DNA of 9,203 bases from contig SKRK01000056.1 in NCBI GenBank assembly GCA_007118525.1, positions 1 through 9,203 on the forward strand, given 5' to 3'. Source of the DNA: Balneolaceae bacterium. GTDB lineage: Bacteria > Bacteroidota > Rhodothermia > Balneolales > Balneolaceae. The notes under the pieces were generated by a model. That model made no database searches. It was not told the origin of the DNA and was given only the letters and a program-made list of their open reading frames with translations. Shown piece after piece: positions 1-5,881 of this stretch. How positions within the stretch are numbered: the first letter of the stretch is position 1; each line of letters begins with the position of its first letter. The position numbers were made by a program, and so were the translations under genes.

Positions 1-68
1 TTAGTGCCAATACCTGGTTCAACACCGAAAAAATCTTTCTAAAGAATGGAGAACAACAAAGAAAATAA
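1..68 (+). CDS. possible C-terminal tail of an upstream gene (partial)
   Basis: Reading from base 3, an open frame runs off the left edge and ends with TAA at 66-68. It encodes about 21 visible residues (SANTWFNTEKIF, then a polar Lys/Gln-rich tail). It overlaps the ftsH start by 23 bp. The ftsH frame itself is closed upstream by TAA at 40-42, so this is not an extension of FtsH. In many Bacteroidota the gene before ftsH is the ribosome-silencing factor rsfS. The tail is too short for me to confirm that, and it could be a chance open frame. Confidence 0.35.
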   Translation, partial: SANTWFNTEKIFLKNGEQQRK

Positions 69-2007
69 AAAACCGGATAACGGGGAGAAAAGCCAAAAGC
101 CTAAAAAAGGCAAGCCAGGCTCTCAAAAACCCTCAAAGGGGTTGTATTTCATCTATTGGATCTATTTTTTGATCGGCTTCGTCTTAATCTACATGTTTAT
201 CTCTAATGGAGGTGCCGGCTTTTTCTCGACCACTCCGGAAATTGAATACAGTACTTTTCGTCAGATGTTAAAAGAGGATAATGTCGAGAGAGTACATGTA
301 AAGAGTGATAGAATTCAGGTGAGTCTCAAGGAGCCACAACAGCTTTTAAGTGCATATAATGACACCACACATTACGAAAATTTTGTCACCTATATTCCTT
401 CATTTGGTGACGATGAGCTCTTTGCAATACTTGATGAACGGGAAGTAACCATCTCAGCTGAACCCGATTCGGATAACTTTTGGTGGTATGCAATGATATT
501 CACACTGCCACTCTTCATTTTTCTATTTATAGGCTATCTGTTCTACAGGCGTTTACAGTCGCAGGGTCGAGGTATGTTTAACATCGGTAAGAGCCCGGCA
601 AAGCTACAGGATAAGGAGAAAAACAGAACAACATTTGATGATGTAGCCGGTATGGAGGGGGCTAAAACAGAACTGACTGAAATTGTAGAGTTCCTGAAAA
701 ATCCGAAGATGTTTGAGGAGATCGGTGCCAAACTACCTAAAGGAATCCTGCTGGTTGGCCCCCCCGGTACTGGGAAAACTCTGCTGGCACGCGCTGTGGC
801 AGGCGAGGCAGATGTGCCGTTTTTTACGATAACAGGGTCCGATTTTATGGAGATGTTTGTCGGTGTGGGTGCGAAAAGGGTGCGTGAGATGTTTAAAAAT
901 GCCAAAGAGAAGTCGCCCAGTATCATTTTTATTGACGAGATCGACTCAATTGGCAGATCGAGGGGTGCCGGTGTTGGTGGCGGGCATGACGAAAGAGAAC
1001 AGACGTTAAATCAGTTGCTGTCCGAATTGGATGGATTTGAGCCCAGTGAGAATGTGGTTGTGATGGCAGCTACAAACCGCCCCGATATTCTGGATAAAGC
1101 ACTTTTGAGGCCAGGCCGGTTTGACCGTCAGGTAACTGTTGATCTTCCAAGCAAGAATTCAAGAGTGGAAATTCTTAAGATACACGCCAGGAAGAAACCA
1201 ATGGCCGATGATGTAGATATGGATAAAGTAGCCAGCGGCACTCCGGGCTTTAGCGGAGCTGATCTTGAAAATCTTCTGAATGAAGCTTCGCTCTTTGCCG
1301 GAAGGGCCAAAAGGAAAAAGATCACCATGGAGGATATCGATAAAGCCCGAGACCGTATTATGATGGGGCTTGAAAGAGAGGGAATGCAGATAGATGACGA
1401 AGAGAAAAGGATGCTGGCCTATCATGAAGCCGGTCATGCAATTGTTGCAGCTGTGCTTCCAAATTCAGATCCGCTTCACAAAGTTACAATTATCCCGAGG
1501 GGACAGGCTATGGGTATGACGCAGCAGCTTCCGGTAAAAGAGAAGTATATCTACAATAGGGAGTACTTGCTCGATCGTCTGGCGGTGATTATGGGTGGTA
1601 GGGCGGCAGAACAGATGATTTTTAAGACATCAACCAGCGGAGCTCAGAACGACCTTAAACAGGTTTCACAGCTTGCAAGAAAAATGGTGATGGATTGGGG
1701 AATGAGCGAACGCTTTGGCCACCTGTCATTTGGCACTAATAATGAGGAGGTCTTCCTTGGCCGGGAAATGACGCGACAGCGGGAGTTCAGCGACACCACC
1801 GCACGGGAAATAGATGAGGAGATAAAGCTGATCTCAACAGAAGCCTATGACCGGGCGATTAAAACATTGAAAGAGAACAGGGAGGCCTTTGATAAACTGG
1901 CAGATCTGCTTATTGAGAAGGAGGAGGTAGCCGGTGCGGTTGTTGAATCGCTTATAAAAGGTGAATATTCGGAGAATGATAAGGAGAAAAAGGATGTGCC
2001 GGAATAA
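46..2007 (+). CDS. ftsH: ATP-dependent zinc metalloprotease FtsH
   Basis: FtsH is a hexameric inner-membrane AAA+ protease that extracts and degrades misfolded membrane proteins and short-lived regulators. Visible in order: a Lys-rich cytoplasmic tail (1-32), TM1 (about 33-53), an FtsH-extracellular domain (about 54-144), TM2 (about 146-168), and the AAA+ module with Walker A GPPGTGKT (238-245), pore residues FVG (271-273), Walker B IIFIDEID (293-300) and arginine fingers R355/R358 in RPGRFDRQ. The M41 protease follows, with HEAGH (460-464) and Asp536 as the probable third zinc ligand. At 653 residues it has the usual family length, and every catalytic residue is present. The ATG at 46 follows an in-frame TAA (40-42) with no clear Shine-Dalgarno, as is common in Bacteroidota. 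The Lys-rich N-terminus (about 12 Lys in 32 residues) is longer than in E. coli FtsH. The promoter lies outside the window. The C-terminal tail is short and charged. Confidence 0.98.
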   Translation: MENNKENKKPDNGEKSQKPKKGKPGSQKPSKGLYFIYWIYFLIGFVLIYMFISNGGAGFFSTTPEIEYSTFRQMLKEDNVERVHVKSDRIQVSLKEPQQLLSAYNDTTHYENFVTYIPSFGDDELFAILDEREVTISAEPDSDNFWWYAMIFTLPLFIFLFIGYLFYRRLQSQGRGMFNIGKSPAKLQDKEKNRTTFDDVAGMEGAKTELTEIVEFLKNPKMFEEIGAKLPKGILLVGPPGTGKTLLARAVAGEADVPFFTITGSDFMEMFVGVGAKRVREMFKNAKEKSPSIIFIDEIDSIGRSRGAGVGGGHDEREQTLNQLLSELDGFEPSENVVVMAATNRPDILDKALLRPGRFDRQVTVDLPSKNSRVEILKIHARKKPMADDVDMDKVASGTPGFSGADLENLLNEASLFAGRAKRKKITMEDIDKARDRIMMGLEREGMQIDDEEKRMLAYHEAGHAIVAAVLPNSDPLHKVTIIPRGQAMGMTQQLPVKEKYIYNREYLLDRLAVIMGGRAAEQMIFKTSTSGAQNDLKQVSQLARKMVMDWGMSERFGHLSFGTNNEEVFLGREMTRQREFSDTTAREIDEEIKLISTEAYDRAIKTLKENREAFDKLADLLIEKEEVAGAVVESLIKGEYSENDKEKKDVPE

Positions 2008-2041
2008 GTAAACCGGTAGAGTTTCAATTCTATTAAAAGCC

Positions 2042-2085
2042 GGCACACTCCTCGGATATTCCTAATCCGAACGGTGCCTTTTTTT
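2042..2085. terminator. rho-independent terminator, probably bidirectional, after ftsH
   Basis: A two-part hairpin: outer GGCAC (2042-2046) with GTGCC (2074-2078), and inner TCGGAT (2052-2057) with ATCCGA (2065-2070) around a 7-nt loop. Seven T's follow at 2079-2085. On the minus strand the same stem is followed by GGCTTTTAAT, so it can also stop transcripts of the convergent YqaE-type gene. It starts 34 bp after the ftsH stop. Confidence 0.8.
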
Positions 2086-2167
2086 GATCTGAAATCAAGG
2101 TTTTGCTGAATTAGCCACATGCTTTTTATCACTCTCGTATCACAGAATTTGTCTGAATGGGCAGCCG

Positions 2168-2329
2168 TTAATCATTTTTGGCGATTACCCACACAGCGTG
2201 AACAATTCCCGGTAAGAATCCAAGAATTGTAAGCAGAATGTTAAGCCAGAAATGCGGTTTTATTCCAATCGTCAGAAATACGCCGACAGGAGGGAGGATG
2301 ATGGCGAAGATAATCCGGAGTATGGTCAT
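2168..2329 (-). CDS. YqaE/Pmp3 family small membrane protein (UPF0057)
   Basis: A 53-residue gene with ATG at 2329-2327 and TAA at 2170-2168. The protein starts MTILRIIFAIILPPVGVF and continues with a short loop around IGIKPHFW, a second hydrophobic stretch LNILLTILGFLPGIVHAVWVI, and ends AKND. This is the classic Pmp3/YqaE layout: two membrane helices (about 4-21 and 28-49), the PPVGVF motif in helix 1, the LNILLT-LGFLPG-HA segment in helix 2 and a charged tail. Family members are stress-related proteolipids of the cytoplasmic membrane; in yeast Pmp3 affects membrane potential and salt tolerance, while the bacterial role is poorly defined. It is a single gene convergent with ftsH. No Shine-Dalgarno is evident; possible promoter boxes lie at 2374-2389. 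The identification rests on the complete motif match. Confidence 0.9.
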   Translation of the reverse strand: MTILRIIFAIILPPVGVFLTIGIKPHFWLNILLTILGFLPGIVHAVWVIAKND

Positions 2330-2373
2330 ATAATTAGTAGATTAATTGAGTATGCTTGTTATCTCTAATATAA

Positions 2374-2389
2374 CAAACATACAAAGTTA
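2374..2389 (-). promoter_or_regulatory. possible Bacteroidota-type promoter -7 boxes for the YqaE gene
   Basis: On the minus strand two adjacent octamers match the Bacteroidota -7 consensus TAnnTTTG exactly: TAACTTTG (2389-2382) and TATGTTTG (2381-2374). They lie about 45-60 bp upstream of the ATG at 2329. I see no convincing -33 TTTG at the right distance, so which box is used, if either, is uncertain. Confidence 0.4.
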
Positions 2390-2478
2390 AGCTAAGCGGT
2401 TCTGTTAGCTTTATCTCAACTCAATCTGTCGGGATAAAATAGAATCTTGGGCGGCCTCTTTTTTACAATTCCTTGGCA

Positions 2479-2509
2479 CCTGCCTCCGAAGTGCTCTATT
2501 GCAGGCAGG
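2479..2509. repeat. inverted repeat / hairpin downstream of the propeller gene
   Basis: CCTGCCT (2479-2485) pairs with AGGCAGG (2503-2509) across a 17-nt loop, within a GC-rich patch in an otherwise AT-rich gap. Just upstream on the minus strand (2530-2541) is TGGCGCAAGCCA, a 4-bp stem capped by a GCAA tetraloop. The pair lies 20-80 bp beyond the stop of the beta-propeller gene. Without an adjacent T-run it is a weak terminator; it could be an RNA 3'-end stabiliser or a copy of an interspersed repeat. Confidence 0.45.
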
Positions 2510-2559
2510 AGGGGTTTACCTCACTGGCTTGCGCCACCCGGAAAGCTCAGGGCAGACTA

Positions 2560-3687
2560 TCAGATGGTTACCTCATAAATCCTGACCGAATCTCCAACGT
2601 CCGGATCGCGGTGAATGGTGTAGATCCGATTACCCGTTACCTGCTTCACTTCGTCAAAACCAGAGAGCAGGAATCGCCCGATAAGTTGCCCTTCATAATC
2701 GGCTGCCACAATCTCACTCCCATCAGCTGTACGGTCGGTTTGAAGCCAGATTCTCTCTTCTGAGGCCCATACATTCAGGAATGGAGGTTTGATATTGTAC
2801 ACCCTTGGTTCTATTTCACGGCGTAAATCTGAAGAGATATCTTGCAGGTGATGATCCAGGTCGGCAGCGGTAACAGGGCGAGCATCAATACGGAGGTCGA
2901 TGGTTGAGAGAAGTTCATGGTTTTCATCAAAGCGGTGAATCATCGATTCGAAAGGTGTTGCCACCAGATAACCTCCTCCAGAAAGCGGAACAAAGCGGTC
3001 GCGATTTCTGTAGGGAATCTCCGAAATGCGAAAACCGCCATTCACACTCTGCATATGTAATTCGGGTGCCCTAAGGTGCTGAATGGAGTCGGCTACTACG
3101 TGGTTGTCACGGCCGATGATATGGATGTAGGTGTCGTGGTAGTCGTTCGAATTACTCATCATCTCCATAGGATTTCGGATCACGCGACGGCGTGTCGCAT
3201 AAAACTCACTGTCTGTGCGTACCCCCGTAATCGTGGACCCATCAAACGATCCGCTCTCTCCCGCCATATTGCGCGTATAGGTGTAGATGCCGTCGCTATT
3301 TGGATAGAACAGATCCCGGCGTCCGCCCTGATTTTCCAGCATCAGCGTGTCGCCTGCCACATCGTGAATGGTGAAAAAGCCGGAGATTTCACCTGGCCCG
3401 CCACCCTGCACTGCGATGGTTGCGCGATGCTCACCCTCAGGCGAGAACTGTTCGATGGTGTTGCTCCCCATATCGCCTACCAGAAGATTACCGGAAGAGG
3501 AAATGAAGAGGTGCTGGATGCGCCCCGGAAAATAACCGTTCCCTTCACCCGCCTCGGAAATCAGGCTGATATCCAGTTCAGGAAGGTCACTGTAGTTGGT
3601 GAGTTCACCGGAATTGTCGGCAGATCCGCACGCAGAGATCAGAAAAAGCGAGAGTAGGAGAGAGGTGAATAGTTTCATAAGAGGCAT
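2560..3687 (-). CDS. 6-bladed beta-propeller (NHL-like) lipoprotein
   Basis: A 375-residue predicted lipoprotein. The signal peptide (MKLFTSLLLSLFLISAC from Met4) ends in lipobox ISAC, so Cys20 would be acylated after cleavage. The mature part has repeating beta-blade segments. An example is 'SSSGNLLVGDMGSNTIEQFSP' at about 67-87, followed by a QGGGPGEI motif typical of the '6-bladed beta-propeller' family of Bacteroidota. These proteins sit in the envelope, often with unknown ligands; no catalytic residues can be assigned. Two starts are possible: ATG at 3687 (MPLMK) or ATG at 3678 (MKLF, 372 residues). The second gives a more typical lipoprotein signal, and neither has a Shine-Dalgarno. It is the last gene of the minus-strand block, 96 bp after the SRPBCC gene, and has its own palindrome immediately upstream, so it may also be transcribed independently. 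Confidence 0.85.
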   Translation of the reverse strand: MPLMKLFTSLLLSLFLISACGSADNSGELTNYSDLPELDISLISEAGEGNGYFPGRIQHLFISSSGNLLVGDMGSNTIEQFSPEGEHRATIAVQGGGPGEISGFFTIHDVAGDTLMLENQGGRRDLFYPNSDGIYTYTRNMAGESGSFDGSTITGVRTDSEFYATRRRVIRNPMEMMSNSNDYHDTYIHIIGRDNHVVADSIQHLRAPELHMQSVNGGFRISEIPYRNRDRFVPLSGGGYLVATPFESMIHRFDENHELLSTIDLRIDARPVTAADLDHHLQDISSDLRREIEPRVYNIKPPFLNVWASEERIWLQTDRTADGSEIVAADYEGQLIGRFLLSGFDEVKQVTGNRIYTIHRDPDVGDSVRIYEVTI

Positions 3688-3691
3688 TAAT

Positions 3692-3711
3692 ACTAAAACT
3701 TTAGTTTTAGT
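3692..3711. promoter_or_regulatory. perfect 9-bp-arm palindrome, possible operator or 5'UTR hairpin
   Basis: ACTAAAACT (3692-3700), TT, then AGTTTTAGT (3703-3711) forms a perfect inverted repeat of 20 bp. It ends 5 bp upstream of the longer start (3687) and 14 bp upstream of the ATG at 3678 of the lipoprotein gene. A symmetric site this close to a start is typical of a repressor operator, but it is AT-rich and no regulator can be named. Confidence 0.5.
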
Positions 3712-3721
3712 TTATGGTAGC

Positions 3722-3776
3722 GTGAAAACCTAAATATTACAAGCAAATATTTTCACAATAATCACAGGATGTGAAA
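3722..3776. repeat. three TTTTCAC-type half-sites in alternating orientation
   Basis: GTGAAAA (3722-3728), TTTTCAC (3750-3756) and GTGAAA (3771-3776) lie in the 96-bp gap between the SRPBCC and lipoprotein genes. The first and second form one inverted repeat. The second (as TTTCAC) and third form another with a 14-nt loop. They could be binding half-sites for a regulator, or two competing weak stems. AT-richness raises the chance of coincidence. Confidence 0.35.
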
Positions 3777-3783
3777 TTTACTG

Positions 3784-4329
3784 TTAATTTAGTAACTCCC
3801 CGTACTCTTTCTCCATCCTGGAGTGAACCCTCCAAAAACCGCGGGGCTCATCTCCTTTCAATCTGTCAATTAATATTCCCAGGTGGGTATGCCAGCCGCT
3901 TGCCACGCTGATCAGAATTGCCGGATCATCACCCAGTCGAACATGCGTCAGTATTAAAAGTACTTTTTCACCCTTTGGTATTAACTCATACGTTACCTCC
4001 GACACTTCACCGGTCTCCTCACCCCAGGTGTATCTGAGCAGTCTTGGGGGATCCCATGCGGTGACGCGCCCTTCAAAGTAGGTGCCATCCTGCATCTGTT
4101 TATGTTTCTCCGGGATGGGATCATCTGCCTCAGAGAGGTCGCTGTGCCTGAACCTGAATTCCACTTTTCCGCCAATTCGTGGCTCAACATCACCCGCAGA
4201 GAGCCATTTGGCTTTCATTTCTGATTTGGTAAGGTAGTCCCAGACGCGTTCAGCGGGGCCCGGCAGCAACCGCTCGAATCGGATGGTTCCGGGTCCGGAA
4301 AAGGTTCCGTGTTGACTGTTAATGTCCAT
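3784..4329 (-). CDS. SRPBCC/AHSA1-domain protein
   Basis: A 181-residue protein of the START/Bet v 1-like SRPBCC superfamily, AHSA1 (Activator of Hsp90 ATPase-like) branch. Family signs: the opening strand 'IRFERLLPGPAERVWDYLT' (16-34), 'KAKWLSAGDVEPRIGGKVEFRF' (39-60), 'FEGRVTAWDPPRLLRYTW' (85-102), and the closing helix with 'ASGWHTHLGILIDRL' (143-157). These proteins fold around a hydrophobic pocket for lipid-like or aromatic ligands. The bacterial ones are rarely characterised, but they commonly sit beside an ArsR regulator and VOC proteins, as here. No signal peptide is visible, so it is likely cytoplasmic. ATG at 4329 is the natural start; no strong Shine-Dalgarno. It is separated from the DUF2200 gene by 175 bp, so it may be transcribed by read-through or from a local promoter. 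The true ligand cannot be told from sequence. Confidence 0.9.
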   Translation of the reverse strand: MDINSQHGTFSGPGTIRFERLLPGPAERVWDYLTKSEMKAKWLSAGDVEPRIGGKVEFRFRHSDLSEADDPIPEKHKQMQDGTYFEGRVTAWDPPRLLRYTWGEETGEVSEVTYELIPKGEKVLLILTHVRLGDDPAILISVASGWHTHLGILIDRLKGDEPRGFWRVHSRMEKEYGELLN

Positions 4330-4376
4330 AGGATTTCTGTTTTTAGCCGAGATGGTGCAGCGGCCGTTGTTTTAAA

Positions 4377-4467
4377 GGTAGTTCTACCGGAAATATTGTG
4401 GATATCATGGAGTGATGTAGCAAGATAGATTCTATTAAACTGCCTATTGTCAACTACCTGTATCCAC
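4377..4467 (-). other. interleaved inverted repeats upstream of the SRPBCC gene
   Basis: Read on the minus strand, GTGGATA (4467-4461) can pair with TATCCAC (4404-4398), and GGTAGTT (4458-4452) with AACTACC (4383-4377). The order A-B-a-b is that of an H-type pseudoknot. The second 3' arm also forms a local GGTAGAACTACC hairpin (4388-4377). This sits in the 175-bp gap before the SRPBCC start. It may be a structured leader or a chance pairing. Confidence 0.3.
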
Positions 4468-4504
4468 GATATAACGGTGTTATTCAAGAATCCATAAGGT
4501 TTTA

Positions 4505-4855
4505 TTATTTTCGCAGGATTTTTTCCATCGCTTTTCCATTTGAGAGCTCGTCGATCAGTTTGTCGAGGCAGCGGATTTCCCTCATCACCGGTTCCTGAAT
4601 CTCCTCCACACGGACGCCGCAGACTACACCTTTAACGAGCGATCGTGAAGGATTCATCCTTGGAGCTTTCCCGAAGAAAGTTTCAAAGTCGGTTTTCGTT
4701 TCAAGCAGGGCCTCCAGTTCTTTCTGGCTGTAGCCGGTGAGCCAGCGGATGATTTCATCAACTTCGGCTTTGGTGCGATCCTTACGCTCTGCCTTGGCAA
4801 CATAGTGAGGATAAACGCTTGCAAAGCTTGTGGTATAGATCCGGTGTTTTGTCAT
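4505..4855 (-). CDS. DUF2200 family protein
   Basis: A small soluble protein of the DUF2200 family, whose function is unknown. The sequence shows the whole conserved signature: '[21 protein letters not shown]' near the N-terminus, '[17 protein letters not shown]', '[10 protein letters not shown]', '[11 protein letters not shown]', '[14 protein letters not shown]' and the terminal '[10 protein letters not shown]'. At 116 residues it is full length. I prefer the ATG at 4855 (MTKHRIYT) over the one six bases earlier at 4861. The Shine-Dalgarno GGAGGA (4867-4862) is then 6-7 nt from the start codon, whereas it would touch the earlier ATG, and the family begins close to KHRI. This is the only strong Shine-Dalgarno in the window, so this gene may be translated more efficiently than its neighbours. 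It lies between the VOC and SRPBCC genes on the same strand, which suggests a linked role, but nothing in the protein indicates a reaction. Confidence 0.93.
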   Translation of the reverse strand: MTKHRIYTTSFASVYPHYVAKAERKDRTKAEVDEIIRWLTGYSQKELEALLETKTDFETFFGKAPRMNPSRSLVKGVVCGVRVEEIQEPVMREIRCLDKLIDELSNGKAMEKILRK

Positions 4856-4861
4856 ATTCAT

Positions 4862-4867
4862 TCCTCC
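4862..4867 (-). promoter_or_regulatory. strong ribosome binding site for the DUF2200 gene
   Basis: GGAGGA on the minus strand, followed by AATGAATATG. Spacing selects the second ATG (4855) rather than the first (4861). Confidence 0.75.
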
Positions 4868-4933
4868 GTTGTTTAAATAATTTTCCGGGGGTTATAATCC
4901 GTTTTTATGAGACTAATGATCAGGTTAGAAAAT

Positions 4934-4973
4934 AGATCCGTCCCGCAAACGCGGGAAAAGACATTGCGGATCT
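4934..4973 (-). terminator. two-part hairpin after the VOC gene, possible terminator or attenuator
   Basis: Outer arms AGATCCG and CGGATCT (4967-4973 with 4934-4940) enclose an inner stem CCCGC-GTTT-GCGGG (4955-4942 on the minus strand). The distal end is followed on the minus strand by ATTTTCT, a weak T-run. It begins 16 bp past the VOC stop (4989), so it could reduce transcription into the DUF2200 gene. The asymmetric bulge of about 11 nt makes it less ideal than the ftsH terminator. Confidence 0.5.
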
Positions 4974-4988
4974 CAGATTGTTTGTTGG

Positions 4989-5480
4989 TTACTCAAATTC
5001 CAATGTTCCATAATTCAGCTGCCAGGAGACCCCAAAACGGTCCTGCACCCAGCCGAATTTTTTTGAAAATCCGTAATCATCAAGCGGCATTGCTGCCGTT
5101 CCACCTTCCATTAGCTTATCATACAATCTTTCCAGTTCCTCTTCTGATCTGCAATCAACGAACAGTGAGATTGCAGGGGTAAATGTAAAATCGTGTCCAA
5201 AACTGTCTATGGCCATATACTGATGTCCGTTCAGCGTGAACAGGGCATGCTGCACGGTGCCTTCTGCTACAGATCCACCAGGCCCGTCGGCTCCGGCCAT
5301 TTTCATTCTTATAATTTCGGAGTTATCAAATAGTGATGTGTAAAAGTTGATCGCTTCTTCTGCTTGTCCCTCAAACATCAGGAACGTAGTAATTTTGGGA
5401 TGCATGTCTTGTGCGTTAATGGGTTGGAAGTTTAAACCTGCAACTAATAAAACAGCGCCCAAATAGGTGAAGAATTTCAT
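4989..5480 (-). CDS. VOC-superfamily (PhnB/3-dmu-9_3-mt-like) protein with predicted signal peptide
   Basis: A 163-residue protein. From Met26 onward it matches the PhnB-like branch of the vicinal oxygen chelate superfamily: 'KITTFLMFEGQAEEAINFYTSLF' (29-51), 'GTVQHALFTLNGHQYMAID' (74-92), and the closing 'FGWVQDRFGVSWQLNYG' (142-158). The family is relatives of glyoxalase and dioxygenase folds, mostly without known substrates. Unusually, it is preceded by MKFFTYLGAVLLVAGLNFQPINAQ: a basic residue, a hydrophobic core and a likely cleavage after NA (residue 23), i.e. a Sec signal peptide. Met26 (codon at 5405) is the position where cytosolic relatives start, but it has no Shine-Dalgarno. The ATG at 5480 lies just 17 nt after the arsR stop, as expected in an operon. 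I therefore prefer the long form, which would be periplasmic or membrane-anchored. Confidence 0.87.
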   Translation of the reverse strand: MKFFTYLGAVLLVAGLNFQPINAQDMHPKITTFLMFEGQAEEAINFYTSLFDNSEIIRMKMAGADGPGGSVAEGTVQHALFTLNGHQYMAIDSFGHDFTFTPAISLFVDCRSEEELERLYDKLMEGGTAAMPLDDYGFSKKFGWVQDRFGVSWQLNYGTLEFE

Positions 5481-5497
5481 GGTAAGCTATTGGTTGG

Positions 5498-5818
5498 TTA
5501 ATCGTTTTGATTGTCTGCTTCAGCCAAAGCAGCTTCCAGTGAATCCAGCCTCTCATCCCAGAATTTCCGGTAACGCTGAGCCCACTCAATCACTTCGAGC
5601 AGCTTGCGTGTATCTGCCCGGCAGTAGCGCTGGCGTCCTTCTTTGCGGATAACCACCAGTCCACACTCATTCAGGATTTTAATATGCTTTGATATGGCCG
5701 GACGGCTCATATCAAACCTTTCGGCCACCTCGTTCACCGGCAGGGATTGTCTTGTTAAAAGGTCGATAATCTCCCTGCGTGTGGGGTCGGCAATGGCTTG
5801 AAACAGATCCTGGAGCAT
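5498..5818 (-). CDS. ArsR-family winged-helix transcriptional repressor
   Basis: A 106-residue ArsR/SmtB-fold regulator. It starts 'MLQDLFQAIADPTRREIIDLL', the typical opening of this group. The HTH runs from about 27 to 55 with recognition helix 'MSRPAISKHIKIL' (37-49), followed by the wing 'LVVIRKEGRQRYCRAD' (54-69) and a C-terminal dimerisation helix. The ELCVCDL metal site of true ArsR/SmtB sensors is absent, and only Cys52 and Cys66 are present. It therefore belongs to the non-metal subgroup usually found beside SRPBCC and VOC genes. It is the first gene of the minus-strand block and is 17 nt from the VOC gene. Its promoter carries two 16-bp palindromes, which fits a dimeric repressor acting on its own operon. 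Start ATG at 5818 agrees with the family N-terminus. The inducing signal is unknown. Confidence 0.95.
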   Translation of the reverse strand: MLQDLFQAIADPTRREIIDLLTRQSLPVNEVAERFDMSRPAISKHIKILNECGLVVIRKEGRQRYCRADTRKLLEVIEWAQRYRKFWDERLDSLEAALAEADNQND

Positions 5819-5834
5819 ATAATTTGATTAATGA

Positions 5835-5850
5835 GTAACTGATTGGTTAC
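5835..5850. promoter_or_regulatory. operator O1 of arsR
   Basis: Palindrome GTAACTGATTGGTTAC, with perfect 5-bp arms GTAAC/GTTAC around 6 bp. It abuts the -7 box on its downstream side and covers the expected transcription start. Position and symmetry fit binding by the ArsR dimer. Confidence 0.75.
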
Positions 5851-5881
5851 AAATATATATGTAACTATTTAGTTACGCAAA
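5850..5881 (-). promoter_or_regulatory. Bacteroidota-type promoter of the arsR operon
   Basis: On the minus strand, TTTG (5881-5878) as -33 and TATATTTG (5857-5850) as -7, an exact TAnnTTTG, are separated by 20 bp, close to the spacing known for Bacteroidota housekeeping promoters. The start should be near 5843-5845, leaving a leader of about 25 nt before the ATG at 5818. Operator O2 fills the spacer and O1 covers the start. Confidence 0.75.
5861..5876. promoter_or_regulatory. operator O2 of arsR
   Basis: Palindrome GTAACTATTTAGTTAC, a second copy of the O1 pattern: same arms, same 6-bp spacer length, both beginning GTAACT. It lies 26 bp centre to centre from O1, between the -33 and -7 boxes, so bound repressor would block RNA polymerase. 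Confidence 0.75.

Noticed and set aside
2473..2763. 96-residue + strand open frame
   Set aside because: It overlaps the lipoprotein gene in antisense, has no recognisable domain, and its start lies in the hairpin patch.
3076..3657. 193-residue + strand open frame
   Set aside because: It lies wholly antisense to the lipoprotein gene; the composition looks like a shadow, and the minus-strand product has a clear signal peptide and blades.
3791..3797. GTAACT-like half-site as a third arsR operator
   Set aside because: A single half-site inside the SRPBCC coding end without the opposing GTTAC arm.
4448..4453. TTGACA on the minus strand as a -35 box before the SRPBCC gene
   Set aside because: Exact hexamer, but there is no fitting -10 at 16-18 bp (ATCTAT at best), and the window uses a Bacteroidota-type promoter elsewhere.
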